A stretch of DNA of 43,792 nucleotides from Bacteroidota bacterium. Its GTDB lineage: Bacteria; Bacteroidota; Bacteroidia; Chitinophagales; Chitinophagaceae. Position numbers and translations under genes: made by a program. Shown in pieces: positions 8,534-17,029 of this stretch. The stretch covers positions 1 through 43,792 of the forward strand of contig JAFDXH010000163.1 of NCBI GenBank assembly GCA_018268075.1. The letters are read 5' to 3'. Under the pieces are notes generated by a model. It did not search any database. It had not been told where the DNA came from and saw only the letters and a program-made list of their open reading frames with translations. Position 1 is the stretch's first letter, and each line of letters opens with the position of its first letter.

Positions 8534-10966
8534 TTAAGATTTAGAAAAAGTCATCACCCATTTTACTTTATCACTTTTTTCTTCTCCATACTTCATTACC
8601 CAAAGACGATAATATTTTCCCTGCACCCAACTATCTACAAAATCGTCATAAAAACGGCTGCCGGGGTTTCCACTTTGTCCGCCGGGATATACGCCATAGG
8701 CCTCAGTTTCGGGTGTGAGGGATACGATCATTCGCCAACTCGGTCCATGTTGTGCATTAGCTGCATTGATGGTATGTGTGCCACCGCCTATGGGCAGGTG
8801 CAATCTACTGAATGCATCTAACCGCGCAAGGTTCATGACTTTGGTATCTTTGAATTTCCACCACTCTAATTTGCCCTCGTTTTCCAACTGATTAAAATAA
8901 GGAGCTGACTTTTTGAATGCAGTTAAAATATCATCTTTCAAAGTCTCCTTCTGTGGTGTATTGATATTATCATAAAAAGAAAGTGTAGAGTCCTTCTTCA
9001 TCAGATCCAGCAAAGTGCTTTCAAAAGGCCTTGGCAATTTCAACTTTGTATTATTAAATTCATCTGCCCAAACCGCAACAGTAAGGCTATCCCATAACAC
9101 TTTAAAAACAGTAGCTCCCTTGCTGTCTGGGTCATTTCTAAAATTCCAACTGCTCAGAATTGTAAGGTATTTCTGATCCTGCGTACTTATTTGAGACTGA
9201 TCAAGGTATTTTAGTAAAACCGGAACGGCCATTTCGCCAAATACATTATAATTATCCGTTTGAAGTTTCATCATATCCTGTGGTGTAATCTGATTCATGA
9301 CGCTCAATCTTTTATTAATTTCCCAACCACGGTAAGGCGGGTAGTTGCCGCCCAGATAATAAGGATAAGTGCTATCAGCAGGCAATTGATTGGCGCTGCT
9401 TACAAAGCCTCTTGCAGGATTGATCTCATGAGGGTTTTCTTCTTGAGGAATGACACCCTGCCAGAAATAACTGCTATCGGTACCAGGCATTACAAAATCG
9501 CCCTGCCGATACCATTTAGCCGGAAAAGCTCCCTGATCCCATATTGCAATGTCGCCATTTTTACAGGCAAAAATGCAGTTTTGCCCAGGTGTATGAAGAA
9601 ATTTTATTGCTTCATAATAATCATTATAATTTTTTGCTTTATCCAAAAGTGTAAACATTTTAAGTTCATTGCTTGGGTCGTGCGCCTTCCATCTTACTGC
9701 ATAATTTTTATTTTGTGTATTGCGGCCACCACTATACGTTGGATCGTACATTACAGGCCCCATGATCGTGTAGGCCACTGTATCTAAATAATCAGATTGG
9801 CCTTTGCGCCCAATTTTTTCAATTCTGAATGTAGTAGGCACCCATGCACTATCAAACCAGTACTCCTTGCGGCTGGCATCTTTAAATTTTATTTCATAAT
9901 AATCTCTTACATCGCGCATGGCGTTGGTAAACCCAAAGGCGCAACTATCATTGAAGCCAATGATGATAGCCGGTGCACCAGGAAATGTAGCACCATAAGC
10001 ATTGAAAGCAGGTGTAGATATTTGCATTTCATACCAGAGAGATGGCAGGTTCAATCCAAGGTGAGGATCATTACAAAGTATAGGTGCGCCACTGCTTGTT
10101 TTACTTCCGGCAACTGCCCAATTATTACTTCCATTATTAGGATCAGGTTTATGCTCTTCAATTATTGTAGTATCATTTCTATCATAATAAATTGAATCTG
10201 CTGAGGCAGGAATTTTTACTTCAATACCGGGCTTTGGAAACACCGTTCCCTTAGGTACAATAGGATCCAGAGAATCCATAATAATTGGGTATATCTTATT
10301 AAAATCATTAGCCGACAATAGAGTTTTTGCATTGGTAGATTCAAAATCATTCTCATACCCAGCCAGGTCAAATGCCATAAACTTCAGGAAGAGCGCAGTT
10401 TTCAGGTTTGTCCACTTTTCAGGATGGTACCCCAGCAGTTTGTATTCTATAGGAAGGGTGCTTTCTTTTAAACTTGATATATATGCATTTACTCCTGCCG
10501 TATAGTTATTACATTCTGCAAGTGACACAGGGTCTTTTTCTACTTCCTTTTCTGCTATTTCAGCAGCATATACCATTCCCAATCTTCTTTTATCACGGTC
10601 AAGTGGTAGCGCCTTTTCTCCTACAATTTCACTCAATCTACCTGCTGCTGCATGAGTCTGAAATTCCATTTGCCACAACCGGAATTTAGCATGAAGGTAG
10701 CCCTGTACAAAGTAGGCATCATTTTCATTTTCAGCAAACACATGAGGTACCAGCCGCTCATCGAAATATACACTTACCTTACCATTCAACGTAGGAAAAT
10801 TAAGGGAGGCATTATAATCCATATCGAGAGGCTCTGCATTTTGCCACACACCACTTTGCGGCGCCAGAATTTTTCCGAGTGGTGCAGGAAGCACCCAAGT
10901 AGTATTCAAAATCAATACCAGCCCTACGGTAATCAATGAAAATAAAAATAAAGGAATAATTTTCAT
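8534..10966 (-). CDS. Penicillin acylase family (S45) N-terminal nucleophile hydrolase
   Basis: An 810-residue precursor of the S45 family, whose members hydrolyse amide bonds of beta-lactams, N-acyl homoserine lactones or other acyl amides in the periplasm. The N-terminal hydrophobic segment (about 2-22) is a signal or anchor. The alpha-chain region includes VPHVFAENENDAYFVQGYLHAKFRLWQMEF. The maturation site G279-S280-N-N-W-A-V places the catalytic Ser280 at the start of the beta chain after self-cleavage. NDPHLGLNLPSLWYEMQ follows as expected. The frame extends 21 codons upstream of the chosen ATG, but that part has no signal-peptide logic. The natural substrate cannot be read from sequence. 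Confidence 0.92.
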   Translation of the reverse strand: MKIIPLFLFSLITVGLVLILNTTWVLPAPLGKILAPQSGVWQNAEPLDMDYNASLNFPTLNGKVSVYFDERLVPHVFAENENDAYFVQGYLHAKFRLWQMEFQTHAAAGRLSEIVGEKALPLDRDKRRLGMVYAAEIAEKEVEKDPVSLAECNNYTAGVNAYISSLKESTLPIEYKLLGYHPEKWTNLKTALFLKFMAFDLAGYENDFESTNAKTLLSANDFNKIYPIIMDSLDPIVPKGTVFPKPGIEVKIPASADSIYYDRNDTTIIEEHKPDPNNGSNNWAVAGSKTSSGAPILCNDPHLGLNLPSLWYEMQISTPAFNAYGATFPGAPAIIIGFNDSCAFGFTNAMRDVRDYYEIKFKDASRKEYWFDSAWVPTTFRIEKIGRKGQSDYLDTVAYTIMGPVMYDPTYSGGRNTQNKNYAVRWKAHDPSNELKMFTLLDKAKNYNDYYEAIKFLHTPGQNCIFACKNGDIAIWDQGAFPAKWYRQGDFVMPGTDSSYFWQGVIPQEENPHEINPARGFVSSANQLPADSTYPYYLGGNYPPYRGWEINKRLSVMNQITPQDMMKLQTDNYNVFGEMAVPVLLKYLDQSQISTQDQKYLTILSSWNFRNDPDSKGATVFKVLWDSLTVAVWADEFNNTKLKLPRPFESTLLDLMKKDSTLSFYDNINTPQKETLKDDILTAFKKSAPYFNQLENEGKLEWWKFKDTKVMNLARLDAFSRLHLPIGGGTHTINAANAQHGPSWRMIVSLTPETEAYGVYPGGQSGNPGSRFYDDFVDSWVQGKYYRLWVMKYGEEKSDKVKWVMTFSKS

Positions 10967-11058
10967 AAACAATTTTAAGAGTGTAAAATAAAGAAACTTT
11001 TCGGGCAAATTGCATAATGCCTGTGGCACCTGATCGGATTCAAAAAAAAATAATCCCC

Positions 11059-11580
11059 TTATTCACTTTTGTATTGCCCAATAGATTGTAATGCTTCTTG
11101 CAAAGCAACCGGCTGATTTGTACCAATCAGTATTTTTTTTCCATTATTAAAAATTAATTGTAGTCCCATATTTCCACTGATATTATAAGCAGTGCCTTTG
11201 CCTAAAATACCTACTCTAATACCCCATCCGCCATAATCCATCATGGGCGAGTATTTTTTTACAAAAATATTTTCAAGTTCACTAAAGGCATAAAACTTAA
11301 GCTTTAAATGAAAAGGAAAAAATTGAATATATACACCATCCTGCCTGATTATCGTTTTTAAAAAAATTGATCGCATCAGTAAAGTGACCAACAAACAGAT
11401 CCCCCAACCCGTCCATAACCCTTGATCTGAGGAAGGTTTGGTACCCATCGGTTTGCCCAAATAAACTTGCTGATATAACCCATAAATAAAAAACAAATTG
11501 ATACCTAATAGAATAATCCAAAGCCACCATTGTGTGAAGCGTTGTTTTTCTGTAAAAATTGCAGGCTGTAAATTTTCCAT
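11059..11580 (-). CDS. Two-TM membrane protein with PH-like domain, unknown function
   Basis: A 173-residue protein with a short cytoplasmic N-terminus, two membrane helices (about 17-38 and 56-73), and a C-terminal soluble domain of about 95 residues. The domain reads as a small beta-rich fold like the bacterial PH-type domains that follow paired helices: IRQDGVYIQFFPF, GGWGIRVGILGKGTAYNISG and LQLIFNNGKKILIGTNQP. From memory it resembles the DUF6141 group, but I am not certain. It begins 15 bp after the bioF stop and precedes the penicillin acylase gene by about 90 bp. Confidence 0.75.
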   Translation of the reverse strand: MENLQPAIFTEKQRFTQWWLWIILLGINLFFIYGLYQQVYLGKPMGTKPSSDQGLWTGWGICLLVTLLMRSIFLKTIIRQDGVYIQFFPFHLKLKFYAFSELENIFVKKYSPMMDYGGWGIRVGILGKGTAYNISGNMGLQLIFNNGKKILIGTNQPVALQEALQSIGQYKSE

Positions 11581-11595
11581 CTCAGCAGTTGATTT

Positions 11596-12702
11596 TTAGT
11601 TAATTTTTGAAGATAGCATTTTTAAAAGGCTTAGCAAATCTGCTTCAGTATTGAAGGCATGCAGAGCAATGCGCAAGCGCTCTTTTCCTTTGGGTACTGT
11701 AGGATATAATATGGGCCGGATATCAAAATTAAGCTCCTGCAATTTTTCGGCGACTCTTTTTACAGCTTCATTACCTGGAACAATCAGGGCCTGAATAGGG
11801 CTATCACTTTTTAAAGTTTCGTATTGTATTTCAGACACTGAAAATAGATGAATCAGCGCCCGTAGTCTCAGCCGCTCTTCAGTCATGGAAGGAAAGATTT
11901 CATAGGATTTTTTTATTGCGTAAATAGATGCAGGAGGCAAGGAGGTTGAAAAAATAAAAGGCCTGCAAAAATTAATTAAATAATTCTTTAGCAATAGCGA
12001 ACCTACCACTGCGGCGCCATGGGCGCCCAAGGCCTTGCCGAAAGTATGAATGCGTGCCAAACATTTTTTCTGCAAATTAAATACCTGCACCAAGCCTTCG
12101 CCCCGATTGCCTTCTACCCCCGTGGCATGAGCCTCATCTACTATTAAGTTTGCGCCATAATGTTCGCACAATGAACTTATTTTTTCCAAAGGCGCCCTAT
12201 CGCCATCCATCGAAAAAACACTTTCGGTAACAACAAAAACATTATTGAATAATGGCGACTGGTGCTTTAGTGATTCCTCAAGACTTGCTACATCATTATG
12301 CAAAAAAGTGTGTGCTTTAGCAAATGAAAGCCGAATACCATCTCGCAGAGAAGCATGGCTCAATTGGTCGTACAATATAAGGTCATCCTTTTGTGGAACA
12401 CAACTCAGCAAACCAACATTGGCATCGTAACCGGAGTTAAAAATAAGCGCAGATTCCGATTCATGAAAGGCGGCAATTAGATTTTCTGTTTCTTCAATAA
12501 GAGGGTAATTCCCTGAAAGCAAGCGTGAGCCGGTACTACCGTGCGAAAAAGTGTGTACATTTTTTTCAAGAATTTTGTTTTTTACTATCCCTAAATAGTC
12601 ATTACTGCAAAAATCTATTTTGCCAGAAATAATTTTTAATTTCCTGAGCGCATCCGACTCCTTGCGTTCATTTAATTTTTTTAGGAGAAACTTTTCATTC
12701 AT
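11596..12702 (-). CDS. bioF: 8-amino-7-oxononanoate synthase BioF (alpha-oxoamine synthase)
   Basis: BioF condenses pimeloyl thioester with L-alanine, releasing CO2, to give 8-amino-7-oxononanoate at the start of biotin ring assembly. It is a PLP enzyme. The 368-residue product shows FCSNDYLG, GSTGSRLLSGNY, the PLP-binding DEAHATG (189-195) and the Schiff-base Lys223 in TFGKALGAHGAAVVGS. Family relatives such as 2-amino-3-ketobutyrate CoA ligase share these motifs, so the exact substrate is inferred; bioD elsewhere in the window supports biotin. It is slightly shorter than typical BioF at the N-terminus. It leads a minus-strand run of five genes and is divergent from miaE. Confidence 0.88.
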   Translation of the reverse strand: MNEKFLLKKLNERKESDALRKLKIISGKIDFCSNDYLGIVKNKILEKNVHTFSHGSTGSRLLSGNYPLIEETENLIAAFHESESALIFNSGYDANVGLLSCVPQKDDLILYDQLSHASLRDGIRLSFAKAHTFLHNDVASLEESLKHQSPLFNNVFVVTESVFSMDGDRAPLEKISSLCEHYGANLIVDEAHATGVEGNRGEGLVQVFNLQKKCLARIHTFGKALGAHGAAVVGSLLLKNYLINFCRPFIFSTSLPPASIYAIKKSYEIFPSMTEERLRLRALIHLFSVSEIQYETLKSDSPIQALIVPGNEAVKRVAEKLQELNFDIRPILYPTVPKGKERLRIALHAFNTEADLLSLLKMLSSKIN

Positions 12703-12788
12703 GCTACAAAATTAGGATGCAATTAAAATATAATGGCCAACGTATGGTAAGGCTGGCGCCAAAATTAAATGATACAACCATATTGCTT

Positions 12789-12796
12789 TATTTTTG
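12789..12796 (+). promoter_or_regulatory. Possible -7 element for miaE (near-leaderless)
   Basis: TATTTTTG at 12789-12796 fits the Bacteroidota -7 consensus TAnnTTTG exactly. It ends only 4 bp before the miaE ATG, which would make the mRNA leaderless or nearly so. No convincing TTG box lies about 19 bp upstream, so this is tentative. Confidence 0.25.
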
Positions 12797-12800
12797 ACTT

Positions 12801-13412
12801 ATGGAATCATATTCTCAGGACACTAAAAATATTTTAGGTTTACAATTAGTAACAGACCCAAGGTGGGTAAATCTTGCCGCTATTTCTCTCGAAGATATTT
12901 TGACAGACCATGCTTGGTGTGAACAAAAGGCTGCTACTACCTGCATATCGCTAATACAACGATATAGTGATAAAGCATTACTGGTTGAAAAACTATCGCC
13001 TATTGTATCTGAAGAGTGGAGTCATTTTAGAATGGTGATAAGAGAATTGAAGAAAAGAAATCTGCCATTAGGCAAACAGCGCAAGGATATTTATGTAAAT
13101 AAGTTGATTGAATTTCAAAAGAAAGGCGGTAGCCCGGAGGAGCGCTTTTTGGATCTACTGCTTACCATGGCATTGATAGAGGCAAGAAGTTGCGAGCGTT
13201 TTAAACGACTGAGCGAAGGGCTGGAAGATGAATACCTGCGCGGGTTTTACAGAAAATTTATGGAAAGCGAAGCAGGCCACTATACCTTATTTATAACTCT
13301 AGCAGAAAAATATTTGCCTAAGGATAAAGTAAGAAAAAGATGGAAGGATTGGATAGAATATGAAACCGAACTCATGCAACACATGGAAGTACGTGGCGAC
13401 CGGATACATTAA
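12801..13412 (+). CDS. miaE: tRNA-(ms2io6A)-hydroxylase MiaE-like
   Basis: MiaE is a di-iron monooxygenase that hydroxylates the isopentenyl side chain of ms2i6A37 in tRNAs reading UNN codons. The 203-residue all-helical protein shows the four-helix di-iron ligand pattern. E41 in DHAWCEQKA, EEWSHF (E72, H75), E127 in LIEARSCERF and ESEAGHY (E157, H160) are the likely metal ligands. RWVNLAAISLEDILTDHAWC at the start is typical of the family. The gene is alone on the plus strand between divergent bioF and a convergent DUF4920 gene. The assignment is strong at family level. Confidence 0.9.
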   Translation: MESYSQDTKNILGLQLVTDPRWVNLAAISLEDILTDHAWCEQKAATTCISLIQRYSDKALLVEKLSPIVSEEWSHFRMVIRELKKRNLPLGKQRKDIYVNKLIEFQKKGGSPEERFLDLLLTMALIEARSCERFKRLSEGLEDEYLRGFYRKFMESEAGHYTLFITLAEKYLPKDKVRKRWKDWIEYETELMQHMEVRGDRIH

Positions 13413-13575
13413 TCAAACAGAGATGGAATACTTATAAAAATTGCTGAATTCCTGATTGCATTAAGCTTTGCACCTTAGCAAAGCTAACCCCCTAAACATT
13501 GAGCCCCTATTTTCAATGCCTCCTTGGTATTACCTTCTATTTTTCAATCACACTTTCACCATTATAATTTTCAGG

Positions 13576-13669
13576 TGCGTTAGTGATTGCAGCGGAAATC
13601 CTTTTTTAGGGGCTGTCTGGTGAATGGCAAAAAAGATTAAAGCAAAAAGCACGGGCCGTAGGCAACGCC
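13576..13669 (+). repeat. Dispersed structured repeat, copy 1
   Basis: About 94 bp, closely similar to 23752-23847. The left end TGCGTTAGTGATTG and the right end GCACGGGCCGTAGGCAACGCC (written in two parts: GCACGGGCCGTAG, GCAACGCC) are identical in both copies. The interior has an inverted pair (AATCCTTTTTT with AAAAAAGATT) around a variable loop. The arms carry related direct repeats of the form GATTGnAGCGnAAA, and this copy has changes in the right-hand one. It carries no open frame. It lies downstream of both flanking genes. Confidence 0.75.
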
Positions 13670-13683
13670 ATTATTTTAGTACT

Positions 13684-13732
13684 CCAATAAAAAATACACA
13701 GGCATACTGAAACTTCCAGCATGCCTGTGTAT
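13684..13732 (-). terminator. Rho-independent terminator of the DUF4920 operon
   Basis: A perfect 12-bp stem, ATACACAGGCAT (13694-13705) with ATGCCTGTGTAT (13721-13732), has an inner CTG/CAG pairing in the loop. On the minus strand it is followed by TTTTTATTGG (complement of 13684-13693). It begins about 20 bp after the DUF4920 stop, so it closes the minus-strand sigma/FecR/TonB-receptor cassette. Confidence 0.85.
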
Positions 13733-13751
13733 AAAGCTTTAGAGGACAGTG

Positions 13752-14225
13752 CTATTTCACAACGGTGATGCCACTTGCAAGAATTTTAATTTCTTCCTTT
13801 GGCTCATTAATAGCATCAATTTCTTCTTGAGATTTTTTTGCATCCTCTGCGAGGTGTTTCAATTCCTTTACTGAAGTAGTTGCTTTTTCAGCTTTGCCTT
13901 CAATCACGATTCTTTTACCTTCCAATGCTGTAGGAACAAAGAACGCATAACCCTTCATCTTTACAGTTGCAGTAGAATTATCGTCTAATTGTACCTTTAC
14001 CCAACAACCTTTTTTGGGGCATACTTCCAGTACTTTGCCTTCTACTTTAGTGTCAATAGCCTCTCCATCTTTCAAGCTTGCAACCAATTTTTTTCCTTTG
14101 ATTGCCCCTTTTGGAGAAACGTTGTCGCCATACATGTCGCCCACATTAGCATTTCCCGCGGGTGGTTGCGCATACATAGTCGAAAAAGTGAATAATGCGA
14201 TGATACTTAAAAATAAATGTTTCAT
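13752..14225 (-). CDS. DUF4920 family secreted protein
   Basis: A 157-residue exported protein. A signal peptide (about 1-19, ending MYAQ) precedes a small beta-barrel, OB-like domain with the family signature VEGKVLEVCPKKGCWVKV, the metal- or redox-suggestive Cys pair, and VKMKGYAFFVPTALEGKRIVIEGKA. A charged C-terminal segment (EDAKKSQEEIDAINEPKEEI) completes the family layout. The molecular role is not established. It starts 60 bp after the cytochrome c peroxidase stop on the same strand and is followed by a strong terminator, so it is probably the last gene of that cassette. Confidence 0.85.
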   Translation of the reverse strand: MKHLFLSIIALFTFSTMYAQPPAGNANVGDMYGDNVSPKGAIKGKKLVASLKDGEAIDTKVEGKVLEVCPKKGCWVKVQLDDNSTATVKMKGYAFFVPTALEGKRIVIEGKAEKATTSVKELKHLAEDAKKSQEEIDAINEPKEEIKILASGITVVK

Positions 14226-14285
14226 GTTTCGTTGAGTTTATTAAATGGTGAATATAAAATATTTTATTGTCAATAATTACTAATA

Positions 14286-15431
14286 TTACTTAGGTAATTC
14301 AGGGTTTCTGATGCGCAAAGGAATAGTAGAGATAGAGCCGAGAAATGCAACTATATCTTTTTTCTGATCTGAAGTAAGATTGAGCTTTTTAATATGCACA
14401 TCGGTTTTAGGAAATAAAGGGTCAGCCTTTTGTTCATCGGTTACCGGGAGCATTGGCATTCCGCTGTTATAGAGATTTACAATTCCGCCCAGATCGTCAA
14501 ATAATCCATTATGCATCCATGGGGCAGTACGGGCTACGTCGCGCAAAGAAGGGGTTTTAAATTTACCTACATCCTCTGCCTTACGAGTTATTTTGTATCG
14601 CCCAAGATCTTCATATTTTCTTTTGTAATAGGTGAGCCCTATATTATGAAATTGATCATCAGTAAATAGGGGCCCGTTATGACAATTAATGCACCGTGCC
14701 TGTGTGCGAAAAAAATGTAATCCCCTAACTTCCTCATCCGTAAGTGCATTTTTCTTACCCAACAAAAATTCATCAAACCTTGATTTCCTGCTGGTAATTG
14801 TTCTTTCAAAGGTTGCTAATGCATGCGTGATTCTGTCTGGAGTTATTTTAGAATCGCCATAGGCAGAATCAAAGAGAAAGGTATATCCTTTAATTCTGGA
14901 TAACCGTGGAACGATTTCGCTAAAATCGCCATGCATCTCTATTTCATTATTAATAGGGCCAAATGCCTGGTCTTCAAGATCGGTAGATCGCCCGTCCCAA
15001 AATAAATTTTTAGAATTCCAGATATTGAGTAGTGATGGTGTGTTTCTAGTGCCTTGCTGATGGTCATGCCCTTCAGCAGTCACGCGTCCATCGGCCCAAG
15101 ATAAGCTGGGGGTATGGCACGAGGAGCAAGATATTTGAGCAGAGCCACTAAGCCGTGGGTCAAAAAACAATATTTGTCCGAGTTTCACCAACTGCTTTAG
15201 TGAATCCATTTTTGGTTTCAACGGGCTGTCAGGAAGTAGGCCCAGTTCCTGAAAATTAATTAAGTCGGGGTCTATCTCTGGCTTGGGCCATTGAGAAGAA
15301 GGTTTCGAATAAATCTCACGTAAGCTATCTGCAAAAGTATCTGCATTTATTGGGTAAGACACATCCTTTTGAAAAGATAAAAAGAAGAGGCAGGGTGTGA
15401 GCACAATTAAGAGAACGATGATTTTTTTCAT
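14286..15431 (-). CDS. Di-haem cytochrome c peroxidase (CcpA/MauG family)
   Basis: This periplasmic protein belongs to the bacterial di-haem peroxidase family, which reduces H2O2 with electrons from small cytochromes or, in MauG-type members, oxidises protein targets. The 381-residue product has an N-terminal signal segment (about 1-20) and two haem-binding motifs, CSSCH at 102-106 and CINCH at 247-251. Conserved surroundings include LGQILFFDPRLSGSAQISCSSCH, NTPSLLN, FWDGR and TPSLRDVARTAPWMHNG. It starts 21 bp after the upstream beta-barrel gene. Its place in a receptor cassette suggests it acts on whatever that system imports or on a redox-active metal; this is inference. Confidence 0.92.
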   Translation of the reverse strand: MKKIIVLLIVLTPCLFFLSFQKDVSYPINADTFADSLREIYSKPSSQWPKPEIDPDLINFQELGLLPDSPLKPKMDSLKQLVKLGQILFFDPRLSGSAQISCSSCHTPSLSWADGRVTAEGHDHQQGTRNTPSLLNIWNSKNLFWDGRSTDLEDQAFGPINNEIEMHGDFSEIVPRLSRIKGYTFLFDSAYGDSKITPDRITHALATFERTITSRKSRFDEFLLGKKNALTDEEVRGLHFFRTQARCINCHNGPLFTDDQFHNIGLTYYKRKYEDLGRYKITRKAEDVGKFKTPSLRDVARTAPWMHNGLFDDLGGIVNLYNSGMPMLPVTDEQKADPLFPKTDVHIKKLNLTSDQKKDIVAFLGSISTIPLRIRNPELPK

Positions 15432-15452
15432 AACAGAGTTAGTTTAAAAATT

Positions 15453-16988
15453 TTATAAAGTGAAGCCTAAACCAAATGACCCGAAATGCCTTTCAGTACC
15501 CGGCAATGCTGTGGCAGGCAAAGAAAATTCAGGCAGTTTTGCATTTTGAAATTGGTAGGTTGATTTGATAAAAAACGGCATTTTTTTTACAGAAAAATTA
15601 TACAAAGCACTAAATGTAAAACTGTTGCTATTGGCGCCATTAAAATAATAATCGTAATAAACTACCTCTTTAGTAAAAGTATTTACCTGGCTCTGCGGGG
15701 CAGAAACTTGAGCATCTATATTCTTTCTCACATGAGCGCCGGCCGAAATTTTTAAAAAATTATTGGGCTTTTTTCCTGAAAAATAGTAAGCTGCTATTAG
15801 CCCCAATTCGGCATTTTTATAATTGGCTATATGATCTGTAGATCCGTCTGCCTTATACAATCGAGAAACGCGCCCGCTTAATCCGAGTTCATATTGCAGT
15901 TGCTTGTTTTTTAAATGTGCATAGGCGGGGGTTAGTAAAAATTCAGTATTATAATAAACAAAATTGTTTCCATTGAGCACTGTGTTAAAATCTTTTCCAT
16001 AATGATCTTTGTAGCTCGCATATACGCTCCAGTTTTGCGTTTCATTTTGATGACTCTTCCATAAAAAATCCGAAGTCCATATATTTTCATTAAACTTACC
16101 ATACAAGTAATTAGCACTTGAGAATTCAGTAGCCTTTTGTACAAATTTTGAATGAACATCTTTAATACCTGCTGATATCGAAATGGTTCCAAAATCAAAC
16201 GACCCATGGTAGAGGCCACTTAATCCGACCCCATTGTTATTTGAATTTATCTGACGGCTGGTAGTTTGAATAACACTGAGCCCATACCCATAATTGATCA
16301 CATTAATATAAGGCATGTTCAATAAATTTCCCTGGTAATCCTTATTACGGTATTCGTTTCCATTCTCTTCTGATAATCTGCTATATGCAAAAGACCCGCC
16401 GATAGTGTGTTGTGCATTTATTTTATACAGAATTGCTCCCTCTAATCCCATCTCATGAGAAAAATCTTCCACTCTGGGATCGTTGCTGCGCCAGGCGTTT
16501 CCGGTATGATAGTTTGCACCGGCGGATACAATCAATTTATCATTAAATACTGGCCGGCTAATAATTCCTTGCAAGTTATAATGGCTTAATTCCCAATTCC
16601 CTTTGGCTCCAGCATAAAAATAAAATGGGGCTGCTTGTTTATTATTGCCCAAAGTATAAGCCATGCTATCAGCAATTGTCCTTATATAGGAGAATGATCC
16701 GCTTAGAAGATATTTATTTATTTTTTTGGTTCCTTCTGTTGCAAATGAGAGTTCATTTTGTTTTGGTGCATCCTGCCTTGCTATAAAACTTCCTTCGGCG
16801 TAATTATAAGTAGCACCAATAACTGCATATTGTTGTATAGGCAACAAGGGTTGTGTAATGGCGCGACGCAAATAAAAATCATACTTCTGCTGAAATAATT
16901 CTGAAAACCTATTTCGTATAGAATCCTGTGCATTTGCCCCAACTGCTGCGCTGGTAAGTAAAATGGCTATTATAAAATTTCTGTTCAT
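15453..16988 (-). CDS. Outer-membrane beta-barrel protein, DUF6850-like
   Basis: A roughly 511-residue protein with a clear signal peptide (MNRNFIIAILLTSAAVGANAQ). The rest shows alternating amphipathic strands typical of an outer-membrane barrel, ending HFGSFGLGFTL with a C-terminal aromatic-containing strand. The start at 16988 (ATG) is preferred over a TTG four codons upstream because it begins the signal peptide directly. Its position after a DUF4876-like gene and before a di-haem peroxidase matches a recurrent Bacteroidota arrangement in which this protein is called DUF6850. The family name is from memory. Role unknown; transport or anchoring of partner proteins is plausible. Confidence 0.75.
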   Translation of the reverse strand: MNRNFIIAILLTSAAVGANAQDSIRNRFSELFQQKYDFYLRRAITQPLLPIQQYAVIGATYNYAEGSFIARQDAPKQNELSFATEGTKKINKYLLSGSFSYIRTIADSMAYTLGNNKQAAPFYFYAGAKGNWELSHYNLQGIISRPVFNDKLIVSAGANYHTGNAWRSNDPRVEDFSHEMGLEGAILYKINAQHTIGGSFAYSRLSEENGNEYRNKDYQGNLLNMPYINVINYGYGLSVIQTTSRQINSNNNGVGLSGLYHGSFDFGTISISAGIKDVHSKFVQKATEFSSANYLYGKFNENIWTSDFLWKSHQNETQNWSVYASYKDHYGKDFNTVLNGNNFVYYNTEFLLTPAYAHLKNKQLQYELGLSGRVSRLYKADGSTDHIANYKNAELGLIAAYYFSGKKPNNFLKISAGAHVRKNIDAQVSAPQSQVNTFTKEVVYYDYYFNGANSNSFTFSALYNFSVKKMPFFIKSTYQFQNAKLPEFSLPATALPGTERHFGSFGLGFTL

Positions 16989-17029
16989 GCGTTTGTTCAA
17001 TAAATTAATAATCAGTTGATGAATGCGGT

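Larger units (their letters stand above)
13413..13751. other. Convergent intergenic region between miaE and the DUF4920 gene
   Basis: No credible gene. It holds three structures in order. First, an 8-bp perfect hairpin, AGCTTTGC/GCAAAGCT at 13464-13485, about 50 bp after miaE, without a T tract. Second, copy 1 of a dispersed repeat (13576-13669). Third, the strong terminator of the minus-strand operon (13684-13732). Confidence 0.7.

Noticed and set aside
9260-10195. Two long plus-strand open frames (175 and 132 codons) opposite the penicillin acylase gene
   Set aside because: They lie wholly antisense to a gene with clear catalytic motifs, lack any family similarity and have shadow-like composition.
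8534-10966. Reading the penicillin acylase homologue as a beta-lactam resistance or quorum-quenching gene
   Set aside because: S45 enzymes have many substrates, and nothing in the sequence or neighbourhood selects one.
13576-13669. Integron attC or CRISPR explanation for the dispersed repeat
   Set aside because: There is no attC core pair in the right places, no integrase, no regular spacer array and only two copies 10 kb apart.
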